Positions 19,448 through 28,234 of a stretch of 64,000 nt of DNA are shown here, in pieces. The position numbers were made by a program, and so were the translations under genes. The stretch is from assembly GCF_900327275.1 (NCBI RefSeq), contig NZ_LS398548.1, positions 1,550,001 to 1,614,000 on the forward strand, written 5' to 3'. The stretch is from Orientia tsutsugamushi. GTDB lineage: Bacteria > Pseudomonadota > Alphaproteobacteria > Rickettsiales > Rickettsiaceae. The notes under the pieces are model-generated. The model saw only the letters and a program-made list of their open reading frames with translations. It did not search any database and was not told where the DNA came from. Numbering within the stretch: the stretch's first letter is position 1; every line of letters begins with the position of its first letter.

Positions 19448-19776
19448 TGAAGTTTTTATTATTGCTATTGGGCTGTATGAGCTTAACCAGCTTCTTTTAC
19501 AGAAGTACTTTTGATTGTAAAATTCCTAAAGGGCTAAAATGTAAGTCTTTATATGAAATAAAGAATATGGTTGCTCAAGGCGCTTTTGATATTGATAATC
19601 TTGAGAAAGTTGAAACATCAAAAACTAAATCAAAAAGACGTTGTATTCTATGCTACAGGCAAGCTAAAGCAGTTCAAGGCCTAGATGTTGTTAACAAGTC
19701 GCCGAAAAAACCAAAAAAATATCTTATTAATTTATTTAAATCAAAACAGAGTCAAGGTGAACGCAAGCATACATAA
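19447..19776 (+). CDS. traV: F-type conjugation lipoprotein TraV, short
   Basis: The 109-aa product begins with a lipoprotein signal (MKFLLLLLGC; lipid-accepting Cys10). Like TraV it has small clustered Cys residues (FDCKIPKGLKCKSLYE). It is shorter than F TraV (171 aa), ends in a basic tail and overlaps the start of traC. The overlap and tail suggest reduction of the C-terminal part. By family it anchors TraK and TraB in the outer membrane. Confidence 0.7.
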   Translation: MKFLLLLLGCMSLTSFFYRSTFDCKIPKGLKCKSLYEIKNMVAQGAFDIDNLEKVETSKTKSKRRCILCYRQAKAVQGLDVVNKSPKKPKKYLINLFKSKQSQGERKHT

Positions 19777-22249
19777 GGATTTTGATCGAGAAAGATTTTC
19801 TAAACACTTTGTCTATGAATCATATGATGATGAGACTCAGCTATTCTTTAATCGTGGTTCAATAGGTTTTGTATTGCTTGCATGGCCATTAGTTGGAGCT
19901 AGTGTTTCTGCTCAAAATGAAATTGCTGAATTTCTGAAAAGCGATGAAAATTTACCTGCTGAAAGTAGCCTGCAAGTCTTGATGCTTGGTAGTAATAATA
20001 TAGAGAATTTTTTAAGCAACTGGCAGTCATATCGTAAAGGAGAGATATTTATTGAGTTAGCAAATAAAAGAACAGAATTTTTACGTGATCAAGCTCAAAA
20101 AGTAGGTTCTATAAAGGATGTAGTATTGTTAATTTCAGTTACTATACCTAATTTAAATGCAAATATCGATGATATGATTCGCAGACGAGATGCTTTAAAA
20201 GATACGTTTAGGTCAATTGGATTAAGCACTGAAAATGTGAATGCGCAGCAATTATTAAAGTTCCTGAGAGTAATATTTGGCTGGCCTGAAGAAGAACATT
20301 CAAATATTAACCAGTATGAAATATTGTCTGAACAAATTTTAAGTGGAGATTTCTCGTTATTTGAGAATGATGATTGTATAAATGTAAATGATGATCAAAT
20401 ATTTATCAGCCTAGAAGCTCGCAAAAGACCTGCAGAATGGAAATTATCTGCCATGGATCTGTTTTTAGGCAATGAAATGCGTCGTGATGAATATATAAAA
20501 TCAAATTTCCTGATTCATTTTGGTCTGCAAATTTTACCAAATCAAGCGATGGAAAGGACTGCAGCCATAACTAAAAGAGAAGCGCTAGAAAGAAATATTA
20601 ATGCAGGAATGAGTAAATTTTTTCCTGATATACAACAAGAAGCTGCTGATTTAGCCGGTGTAGTGGCTGCTCTGCAGAGTGGTGATAGAGTAGTTAATAT
20701 TCACTTCAACGTTATTATGTTTGATAAAACAAAAAAGGCTAAGCAATCTGCATCAGCCTTTTGTTCGATGTTAAGACGCAGTGGATGGTATTTTGTTCCA
20801 TGTAAATATGATCATGTAGCTGTGTTACTAGCTGCCCTACCAATGCAATTAGTTGAACAAGGCCCAAAAGGTGTATTGGGTCAAAATAAAACATCAGGAG
20901 TTGGAGTAGCGCTTTCTAGCTTAGGTCGAGGCATAAAAACTGTTTCTGTAGAGAGCAAAGTATTATTGCCAATAATCGGTGAATGGAAAGGTGATTTAAG
21001 TTCTCCAGGCATGTTGCTAGCTGGAAGACGAGGACAAATAATGTATTGGTCTCCTTTTGGTGGAGCTTTATTACCTGCATTAAATAAGCATGGAGTAGCT
21101 CCAAATGAGAACTTTAACCTTTGTATAGCTGGAGTTCCAGGCTCTGGAAAATCTGTTTTTATGCAAGAATTAATGCTATCTGTTCTAGGAGTTGGTGGTA
21201 AAGTTTTTGTTCTTGATTATGGAAGATCATTTAAGCGTACATGCTTGATTCTAGGTGGTAGATACATAGAATTCGACATGAAAAACCCTGTATCAATTAA
21301 TCCATTTTCAGAGGTGCCAGAGGATGACAGCGCAAAGTCTATAGAGGCTAGATCGGATTTTTTATCTAACTTTCCATCCATTTTAGCTACTATGGCTGCT
21401 CCACAGTATGGAACAAGCGATTTACAACAACCAATGCTACAGAGGGCTTTGATATCAGTCTGGCAAAAAAAGGGAGCTAAAGCTGAAATCACGGATATTG
21501 CAGACTGGTTATCAAATAGAGAAGAATCATATGCTAAAGAGCTTGGAAATATGCTCTTTCCTTTTACTAAAGATGGTCAACATGGAAGATTTTTTAGCGG
21601 TAAGGCGCAATTATCTCTAAACTCTGATATTGTGGTAATTGAAACTGATCATCTACGCTCTGTACCAGAGCTATTAGCTGTGATTGTACAGATTATGATT
21701 GTTCATATTAATCAAACAATGGTTAAGGGAGATAGAAGTAGACCATTTTTAATTATGATAGATGAAGCTTGGAAGCTATTAGCTGGAAAGCGTTCAGGAG
21801 AGTTTATTGAAGAAGCAGGTCGAATAGCTCGAAAATATAATGGATCGATTGCTTTAGCAACTCAGCAACTCACGGATTACTTTCGTCAAGAGGGTTCTGC
21901 GTCTGAAAAGGCGTTTGAGAACTCATCGCATAAGATAATTTTGAAGCAAAATTCGGAATCATTTAAGGCTATGCGAGCTAATCCTAAGCTTGCAGGCTTT
22001 GTTGATGAGGATTGGAAACTAAATTTACTGCAATCTGTACATTCAAATCCTCCGTATTATAGTGAAATAGCTATTTACAGCCCTAATGTTTCAGGTGTTG
22101 TAGGCAGATTAATGATTGATCCATTTACTCTACTGTTAACTTCAACAAATGCTAGAGATTATCAAGCAATAGAAGATCACATGGCTAAAGGTATGAATGT
22201 CAGCGAGGCAATTAATTATGTGATAAGAGAACGGAAAATAATTCCATGA
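19757..22249 (+). CDS. traC: F-type conjugation ATPase TraC
   Basis: This is a VirB4/TraC-family ATPase of 830 aa. The Walker A motif GVPGSGKSVF lies near 21131 and the Walker B motif FLIMIDEAWKLL near 21750, and a RecA-like motif (ALATQQLTDYF) follows. The N-terminal part has the TraC signature region (GSIGFVLLAWPLVGAS). I prefer the GTG at 19757 because homology begins soon after it; the frame is open from an ATG at 19685 inside traV. F TraC is about 875 aa. It powers pilus assembly at the inner membrane. Its stop overlaps traW. Confidence 0.9.
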   Translation: MNASIHKDFDRERFSKHFVYESYDDETQLFFNRGSIGFVLLAWPLVGASVSAQNEIAEFLKSDENLPAESSLQVLMLGSNNIENFLSNWQSYRKGEIFIELANKRTEFLRDQAQKVGSIKDVVLLISVTIPNLNANIDDMIRRRDALKDTFRSIGLSTENVNAQQLLKFLRVIFGWPEEEHSNINQYEILSEQILSGDFSLFENDDCINVNDDQIFISLEARKRPAEWKLSAMDLFLGNEMRRDEYIKSNFLIHFGLQILPNQAMERTAAITKREALERNINAGMSKFFPDIQQEAADLAGVVAALQSGDRVVNIHFNVIMFDKTKKAKQSASAFCSMLRRSGWYFVPCKYDHVAVLLAALPMQLVEQGPKGVLGQNKTSGVGVALSSLGRGIKTVSVESKVLLPIIGEWKGDLSSPGMLLAGRRGQIMYWSPFGGALLPALNKHGVAPNENFNLCIAGVPGSGKSVFMQELMLSVLGVGGKVFVLDYGRSFKRTCLILGGRYIEFDMKNPVSINPFSEVPEDDSAKSIEARSDFLSNFPSILATMAAPQYGTSDLQQPMLQRALISVWQKKGAKAEITDIADWLSNREESYAKELGNMLFPFTKDGQHGRFFSGKAQLSLNSDIVVIETDHLRSVPELLAVIVQIMIVHINQTMVKGDRSRPFLIMIDEAWKLLAGKRSGEFIEEAGRIARKYNGSIALATQQLTDYFRQEGSASEKAFENSSHKIILKQNSESFKAMRANPKLAGFVDEDWKLNLLQSVHSNPPYYSEIAIYSPNVSGVVGRLMIDPFTLLLTSTNARDYQAIEDHMAKGMNVSEAINYVIRERKIIP

Positions 22250-22905
22250 AGCACGGAGCAGTAATTAGTATAGGTACATTCTTTGCTTTATTTGCCGTTG
22301 CTTATCAAGTAAGCGATATAAGAGCCAATTTATTAAATGCTGATATAGGTGTTGAAATTAAGGATTATGGGACTAGAGGGCATGTTTTTCCAATCATTGA
22401 GGAATCATTACTGGAGGTGATTATGGCTAAACTTAATGCTGCATCAAAAAGTGGATTGTTGAACCAAATGCAGCTGGAATTTCAGGAAAAAGTTAGGCAA
22501 AAAATCATGAGACCAGTTCCAGTAAAAAATTTGAGTAAAGCTACTGAAAATAAAACGCGAATATATGATTCTACCTACGTTCAAAAGGATGACATTAAGA
22601 CAAAAAATGGTATAATAATAGTAAAGGGAGGAACTAAAATAAATCCTTTAGAGATAATAAATTGGGGTGAACCACTAATATTAATTGATGGAGATGATGA
22701 AGATCAGGTTGCTTGGGCAAAATCAAGACCAGGAAAGATAGTGTTAGTTAATGGAAATCCTATTGAACTTAGCAATCTATTAGGCCGGCACGTATTCTTC
22801 GATCAATTGGGTTTTTTGAGTATGAAGTTTAAAATACAAGCTGTGCCAGCCATAATAGAGCAAGAAAACACTGTGCTTAAAATTAGCGAAGTAAGCACCT
22901 ATTAA
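22246..22905 (+). CDS. traW: F-type conjugation protein TraW
   Basis: The 219-aa product has a signal sequence (ISIGTFFALFAVAYQVS) followed by the TraW pattern: DYGTRGHVFPIIEESLLEVI near residue 39 and LILIDGDDEDQVAWAKS near 146. Length is close to F TraW (210 aa). It overlaps traC by 4 bases. In the F system TraW, TrbC and TraU work together in periplasmic assembly. Confidence 0.85.
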   Translation: MKHGAVISIGTFFALFAVAYQVSDIRANLLNADIGVEIKDYGTRGHVFPIIEESLLEVIMAKLNAASKSGLLNQMQLEFQEKVRQKIMRPVPVKNLSKATENKTRIYDSTYVQKDDIKTKNGIIIVKGGTKINPLEIINWGEPLILIDGDDEDQVAWAKSRPGKIVLVNGNPIELSNLLGRHVFFDQLGFLSMKFKIQAVPAIIEQENTVLKISEVSTY

Positions 22906-22995
22906 AAGCATATAACGCACGTTGGAAGTTACATAATATGCTGTAAGCAGTATAACTCAATATACTATTAGATTCAACTTAAAAGAAGGTTTTAT

Positions 22996-23169
22996 ATGAA
23001 AAGTTGGAAATTACAGCAATTAGAACAAGATCTAGTTAAAATAGTTAATAATACGCTACGAGGTGAAATACAAGAGATAGTAAATCCAGGTGGTGAAACT
23101 TTATATTTAATTCCAGGAAATAGATATCCAAAACTTCTTCGTAAAATTTCATCAATGCAAGCAAAGTGA
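22996..23169 (+). CDS. Small ORF between traW and traU, unknown
   Basis: A 57-aa frame starts at ATG 22996 behind AAAGAAGG and ends one base before the traU GTG at 23170. It is mostly charged and soluble-looking (KSWKLQQLEQDLVKIVNN, then LRGEIQEIVNPGG). The tight coupling and ribosome-binding site support real translation. I do not recognise a family. Confidence 0.55.
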   Translation: MKSWKLQQLEQDLVKIVNNTLRGEIQEIVNPGGETLYLIPGNRYPKLLRKISSMQAK

Positions 23170-24147
23170 GTGAAGGAACTGGTAATTTTGTTAGCGATAG
23201 TAATGTCTATAACAGCTAATAACTGTTATGCAGCTGCTGGGTGTGTTGGAAGATTTGTAAATCCTATAACAGATGTATGTTGGAAGTGCTTGTTTCCAAT
23301 TACTATAGCTGGATTTAAGGTAGTAAGCAGTTCAATGCCTGATACTAATGCTTCTGGTAGACTTATATGTCTTTGTCCTAAGCCAGGGATTCCAGTGCCT
23401 ATACCTGGTATTCCGGTAGGATTTTGGGAGCCAGTACGCCTTGTAGACGTTACAAAGTCACCAATGTGTATGGTAAGTCTTGGAGGTTTGTCATTTGGAA
23501 CTGCTACTCAAAAAGGCATGAAAGATGAAGCTGAAGGAAGTGCTTTTTACCACATTCATTGGTATGTCTATCCCGTGATTTACTGGCTGGAAATTTTGCT
23601 TGATTTTATTTGTCTGGAAATGGCTGCAGTCGATATAGCATATTTAACAGAGTTTGATCCATTATGGAGTGATGATGCTAAATCTGCGATTTTAAATCCA
23701 GAAACGTTGTTGTTTCAAAATGTAGCTGCTTATCAAGCATGTATAGCTGATTGCATGAGTTGTAGCGCTGGTTTATTAGCAAGTGATTATGCTTTTTGGT
23801 GTGCTGGATGTCAAGGAATGCTTTACCCTTTTACTGGAACTGCTGCTGCTCATAATGGTGGAGTTGGAACATCTGTATTAATGGTAAGTAAATTTATGGC
23901 TAAGATGCATAGGCAGCTGATGTTATGGGGATATTATGGTTATAAAGGCCTATGTGGCAAGTATCCTATGCCTATCATAAAGAAAAGTCAGTATCGACTA
24001 CAAATGACTTATCCGATTCCAGAAACTAAATCCTGTAAGAGCATAGGTCAAACAGAAGCTATATGGCAAGCTGGCAGAGAATTTCCAGTTAATGGTGAAG
24101 ATTTTGGTTACTTAATTTGGCGAAAAAGAGATTGTTGTTTGCTTTGA
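23170..24147 (+). CDS. traU: F-type conjugation protein TraU
   Basis: The 325-aa product has a signal peptide (VILLAIVMSITANNCYA) and the Cys-rich body of TraU: CVGRFVNPITDVCWKCLFP near residue 25, then CLCPKPGIPVPIPGIPVGFWEP. The start is a GTG with GTGAG just before it, directly after the 57-aa ORF. Length is near F TraU (330 aa). The many Cys pairs imply disulfides made in the periplasm. By family it is needed for DNA transfer rather than pilus tip formation. Confidence 0.9.
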   Translation: MKELVILLAIVMSITANNCYAAAGCVGRFVNPITDVCWKCLFPITIAGFKVVSSSMPDTNASGRLICLCPKPGIPVPIPGIPVGFWEPVRLVDVTKSPMCMVSLGGLSFGTATQKGMKDEAEGSAFYHIHWYVYPVIYWLEILLDFICLEMAAVDIAYLTEFDPLWSDDAKSAILNPETLLFQNVAAYQACIADCMSCSAGLLASDYAFWCAGCQGMLYPFTGTAAAHNGGVGTSVLMVSKFMAKMHRQLMLWGYYGYKGLCGKYPMPIIKKSQYRLQMTYPIPETKSCKSIGQTEAIWQAGREFPVNGEDFGYLIWRKRDCCLL

Positions 24148-24169
24148 TTTATAAAGCTTGGAGAAGAAT

Positions 24170-24553
24170 ATGGTTATACGAGTAATGATGTTGATGGTTT
24201 TATTATTTGTTAATAATGCTAATGCTTTTTTTTTGGACAAGCAAAAAACTTTTATTTTTGTCTCATTTTCAATGAGTGATGAGGCTTTAAAAAGCTATTT
24301 TGCTGAATCTCAAAAGTCTGGAGCTCGATTAGTTATGCGTGGGTTAATTAATAACTCATTTACACAAACAAAGAATAAAACTATGGAGCTTGATATTAGC
24401 TTCGATATAGATCCTAGCTTGTTTGAGAAATATAAGGTTGATGTTGTACCAGTGATAGTAATAGATGATGAAAAAAGAGGATTAACCAAGAAATTAACTG
24501 GCCATATTCCTTTAGCAACAGCATTAGAAATTATGAATGAGAATACTCCATGA
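24170..24553 (+). CDS. trbC: F-type conjugation protein TrbC
   Basis: The 127-aa product has a signal peptide (MMLMVLLFVNNANA) and the TrbC motif FIFVSFSMSDEALKSYF. KSGARLVMRGLINNSFTQT follows, then VDVVPVIVIDD. I chose ATG 24170 because GGAG lies 6 bases before it. The mature part looks thioredoxin-like, as in TrbC/TraW partners. The stop overlaps traN by 4 bases. Confidence 0.85.
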   Translation: MVIRVMMLMVLLFVNNANAFFLDKQKTFIFVSFSMSDEALKSYFAESQKSGARLVMRGLINNSFTQTKNKTMELDISFDIDPSLFEKYKVDVVPVIVIDDEKRGLTKKLTGHIPLATALEIMNENTP

Positions 24554-26241
24554 AGCAACTTATAGTACTAGTTTTGATAATATTGAACATCAATTGTTGT
24601 TTAGCTTCAATGCAAAGCAGTTATAATGAAGCTAGCAACTATAATGTAAATCTTGGAAATTCTTCAAATACACAAGAATTATTTCATCAAGGTAGTAATG
24701 TCAATTATCCTAATAATGATGAGGATTTAACCTATCATGGCCGTAATCAGCTTAGTACAGAAAGTGGGGCAATGTTATTTCAAGCTGAAAACAGTAAAAA
24801 CAATGCCTTAACTCAACATAATATCAACGATCAAAATTATATGATAGCTAATTCAATGAGAATTGAATCTGATCCTTTAAGTGCACTTGATAGCAGTAAC
24901 TTCGTAACTCAGACAAGTACAACTAATACTGAAATTATTCAAAGTTGTACTGAAGGCAGTAAGTTCAATATTGAACTTATTCGAGAATTAAATGTTGAGT
25001 GCAGATTAGAGAATGTATGGCTTCCATGGCAAAACCGGCAAATGGAATTTGCAACAGAAAAAATAAAGGAGAATCATAGTAATTGGCTTAAGAGTCGTAG
25101 CGATGTCTATGATGAATCAGGTGCGCAAATATACTGCCTAGTAGATGATCCCGAAGCAATTGAAAGACAAATGAAATGGGCTATTGTTAATAGGCTCGGT
25201 GTACCTACACAGCATATTGGTAGAAATTTTTTATTAGAAGTAAATGAAAAAATATGTATACTTCACTATGACTACAGAGATAAGACTCAAGAACTAAGGA
25301 AAGTAGCAGAATATTGGAAAGTTTTAAACCCTGAACTTGAGCAATTAACAGAAAGTAACGAATGCTATGAGGTCAATAGAATCAACTATGATGGTGGTGA
25401 TAGAGTATTTTTTGACAAGTTTAAAGTCAATCGTCCATATTGGAAACAAAAGATTGTTTTTTCTTGTACTAGCGATCCAAAAGATGGTTGCAAACACCTT
25501 AAAATACAAAATTGTGAATTAAAAAACAGCACTTGCCAAAAATCGGTAGCAAATATTTGTTTACTCTGGCAGCACGATTATAGCTGTTCAACTGAGAAGC
25601 AAACAATGCTACACTCATCATTGCGTAATAACTCAATCTTTTGTTTAGGAGGCAATTGCAATACTCCAACTATTATACCAAACAGGGATATAGCTAAAGT
25701 AGCTCATATAGCGATGCTAAATCAGATGAGCAAAGACATTAAAACAAATCCCGTTTCTGTATTTTCAGGTAAACATCGAAAATGCAAAAAAGATGTATTT
25801 AGTTTTTTGAATTGCTGCTCTTCAATGACTGGCTGGGGGCGTGATATAGGCTTATCGCAATGTAAATCTAAGGAACAAGAATTAGCTCTATATAGAAAAA
25901 AAGGTTATTGCTACTATATCGGTACCTACTGTTCTTCAAGAATTCCGATATTAGGTATTTGCTTAGCTAGAAAGTCTACTTATTGCTGCTTTCAGTCAAA
26001 ACTTGCTAGAATTTTTCAGGAAGAAGCAAGAAAACAGCTAAAAATAGACTTTGGAACACCTGAATGTCCAAATTGTAGAGGCCTTACTGTTAAGGAATTA
26101 CAAAAAGTTGATTTCACTAAAATCAATATGGACGAACTATTTGGTGATATACTCACTAAGGCTCAAAACAGCATGAACAAAGACATTATTGCAGGCATCA
26201 AAGATAAAGTTCATCGTATGCAACAAAGTCAGTCTAAATGA
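24550..26241 (+). CDS. traN: F-type mating-pair stabilisation protein TraN
   Basis: The 563-aa product has a signal peptide (LIVLVLIILNINCCLA). A Ser/Asn-rich N-terminal region precedes a very Cys-rich C-terminal two-thirds (CSTEKQT, FLNCCSSMTGWGRDIGLSQC, YCYYIGTYCSSRIP). The CCSSMTGWG...LSQC segment is characteristic of TraN. By family it is an outer-membrane adhesin that stabilises mating pairs. In this setting the partner could be another rickettsia in the same host cell. Overlaps traF by 4 bases. Confidence 0.88.
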   Translation: MKQLIVLVLIILNINCCLASMQSSYNEASNYNVNLGNSSNTQELFHQGSNVNYPNNDEDLTYHGRNQLSTESGAMLFQAENSKNNALTQHNINDQNYMIANSMRIESDPLSALDSSNFVTQTSTTNTEIIQSCTEGSKFNIELIRELNVECRLENVWLPWQNRQMEFATEKIKENHSNWLKSRSDVYDESGAQIYCLVDDPEAIERQMKWAIVNRLGVPTQHIGRNFLLEVNEKICILHYDYRDKTQELRKVAEYWKVLNPELEQLTESNECYEVNRINYDGGDRVFFDKFKVNRPYWKQKIVFSCTSDPKDGCKHLKIQNCELKNSTCQKSVANICLLWQHDYSCSTEKQTMLHSSLRNNSIFCLGGNCNTPTIIPNRDIAKVAHIAMLNQMSKDIKTNPVSVFSGKHRKCKKDVFSFLNCCSSMTGWGRDIGLSQCKSKEQELALYRKKGYCYYIGTYCSSRIPILGICLARKSTYCCFQSKLARIFQEEARKQLKIDFGTPECPNCRGLTVKELQKVDFTKINMDELFGDILTKAQNSMNKDIIAGIKDKVHRMQQSQSK

Positions 26242-26936
26242 GCAGATTATTAATGTTTATGATATTAATTAGTCATTTATCCACTGTTGATGCTTCACCA
26301 ACAGGATTTCTATGGTATAATGATAAACATGATCATGAGCTTAATAACTCTAGTTCTAAGTTGATGAGTTGGACTCATGATCATAGAATCGAGGAATTAA
26401 AGGAGCAATTTAATCGAGCTCAGCGTATAGCGCTTGATAATCCAACGCTCGAAAATGTAATTACAGCCCAAAGATTGCAGAAGCAAATCATGGAGAAGGC
26501 TCATAAGTTTGCTACTATGTGGCAACTAGCTACTCTACTTGATTATCAACTGATTAATGCTAATGAGCCTGCTAATAGCTTACATAGAAAGCTGTATCAA
26601 GAAAAATCAGAACAAGAAAACGACTTAAAACTCAAAAACATTGCTAAAAACTGGGGATTAATTTTGCAAGTTAAACAAGATTGCTTGCTATGTAAAGCCT
26701 TTATTCCTATTGTTCAGAGCTTTGCTAATAAATATGCATTTCAGTTGCTAGCTGTCAGTAAGAATAATGAGTTACTAAATAAATTAAATCCTAAGCATGT
26801 TGTGCCTGTATTATATCTAGTAGCTAGCGATGGTAAAAAAATATATGCAGTAGCTAGAAGCATAATCTCTGAAGATAAAATTATCGACAATATTCTAGCA
26901 ATCGATAGATATTATCATAAATTGGAGACCGCATGA
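26238..26936 (+). CDS. traF: F-type conjugation protein TraF (thioredoxin-like)
   Basis: The 232-aa product has a signal peptide and the TraF/TrbB pattern GFLWYNDK at the N-terminus. A thioredoxin-like C-terminal half contains CLLC at residues 149-152 and the cis-Pro region (HVVPVLYLVA). F TraF usually lacks one of these Cys; the CxxC pair here suggests it may be redox-active and could oxidise the Cys-rich TraU, TraN and TraH. No separate trbB or dsbC is seen. Confidence 0.85.
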   Translation: MSRLLMFMILISHLSTVDASPTGFLWYNDKHDHELNNSSSKLMSWTHDHRIEELKEQFNRAQRIALDNPTLENVITAQRLQKQIMEKAHKFATMWQLATLLDYQLINANEPANSLHRKLYQEKSEQENDLKLKNIAKNWGLILQVKQDCLLCKAFIPIVQSFANKYAFQLLAVSKNNELLNKLNPKHVVPVLYLVASDGKKIYAVARSIISEDKIIDNILAIDRYYHKLETA

Positions 26937-28234
26937 GCATTAGAATCAGAGTTTATGTCATTACAATGCTATTATTGCTACAAGCTCCAGTATCACTGGC
27001 TTGGAATATCGAAAACGTATTTCAAGGAATGAGTGTTAATGTTACTAGATCTGGATCATATCAAGATCAAGCGGCTGGATATTATGCAGCTGGCGGATTA
27101 TCTGCCAGAACAAGCCAAACATCATTTCAGCCATTTGCTATAACTCCACCATCTTTAAACATGAGCTGTAGCGGTATTGACGCCTATCTTGGTAGTTTCT
27201 CTGTTATTTCTGGAGAAGAATTAGTTCAACTAATGAAGAATATTGGTTCTCAAGCTAAAGTTTATGCATTTTCATTAGGATTAAAAACATTTGCTCCACA
27301 GATTGAGAACGCTCTCAAAGACTTACGTAATCTAGCAATGGAGATGAATCAATTTGCCAAAGGAGATTGTGAATTAACAAAAGCATTATTTGCTACAGCT
27401 TTACCAAGAAACTGGGCTATGAGAGAAGCTGTTTGCCGTGATATACAGTCACAAAGTGGATTTGATTATTTTGCAGCTGGTAAAAAATGTCGTAATGATT
27501 TAGCCCAAAAACAATCTCTGCGACAAGCACAAAACAAGGATCCAGAGTTAATGCTGGATGATTATAACATCTTCACTAAAGCAGCAGCAAAGGTTGGAAT
27601 ACCATCAAATATGCATGATTCAATCATGTCTATGACTGGCACTATCGTGGTTACAAACAATAATGTACACTTTTATGACTCATTAGCTCAGGATGAAAAA
27701 AGTTGGATTAGTCATTTAAAAGGCGGAGAATCAGCCTCGATTTACAGTTGTGATAATGTTAGTTGCTTGCATCCAAGCTTGCGACGAAATATCACAATAT
27801 TGCCAGAGAAATCTTATGCAGGTAAAGCTAAACAACAATTGACTAATCTAAAAATTAAGTTTGATAAGAATTCTGAATTCATTGACTCTGAAATAGCCTT
27901 TTTATCTTCGATTGGAGATATATTTCCGATTTATGATTATATTACATTAGAAGCTATTTCTGGAGTCACAATTTTAGATAGCTCATCAGAATTAATAGCT
28001 AGCTATACATTAGTTCAGCATTTGAAGGAAGTAATCACCGAAATACGTAGAGCCGTTACTTCACTAGGTGCTAAGCAAGTTTCGAATGAACATTTAGAAA
28101 GATATTTGAAGGAATTGAATCGGGTACAACTTTTTGCAAATGAGAAATGGACTAGCCTACAAACAGATGCAAGTCGAATAGATAAAAGGGCTAGATTAAT
28201 AGAGCAGCATTTAATAGCGAAGGAGAAAAGTTAA
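26933..28234 (+). CDS. traH: F-type conjugation protein TraH
   Basis: The 433-aa product has a signal peptide (VITMLLLLQAPVSLA). The TraH signature GYYAAGGLSARTSQT and the segment MSCSGIDAYLGSFSVISGEELVQ are present. The Cys pairs near residues 141-198 (GDCELTKALF, EAVCRDIQ, KKCRNDLAQ) are as in the family. A C-terminal coiled-coil region follows. F TraH is about 458 aa. It acts in pilus assembly with TraF. Its stop overlaps the traG start by 1 base. Confidence 0.9.
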   Translation: MSIRIRVYVITMLLLLQAPVSLAWNIENVFQGMSVNVTRSGSYQDQAAGYYAAGGLSARTSQTSFQPFAITPPSLNMSCSGIDAYLGSFSVISGEELVQLMKNIGSQAKVYAFSLGLKTFAPQIENALKDLRNLAMEMNQFAKGDCELTKALFATALPRNWAMREAVCRDIQSQSGFDYFAAGKKCRNDLAQKQSLRQAQNKDPELMLDDYNIFTKAAAKVGIPSNMHDSIMSMTGTIVVTNNNVHFYDSLAQDEKSWISHLKGGESASIYSCDNVSCLHPSLRRNITILPEKSYAGKAKQQLTNLKIKFDKNSEFIDSEIAFLSSIGDIFPIYDYITLEAISGVTILDSSSELIASYTLVQHLKEVITEIRRAVTSLGAKQVSNEHLERYLKELNRVQLFANEKWTSLQTDASRIDKRARLIEQHLIAKEKS

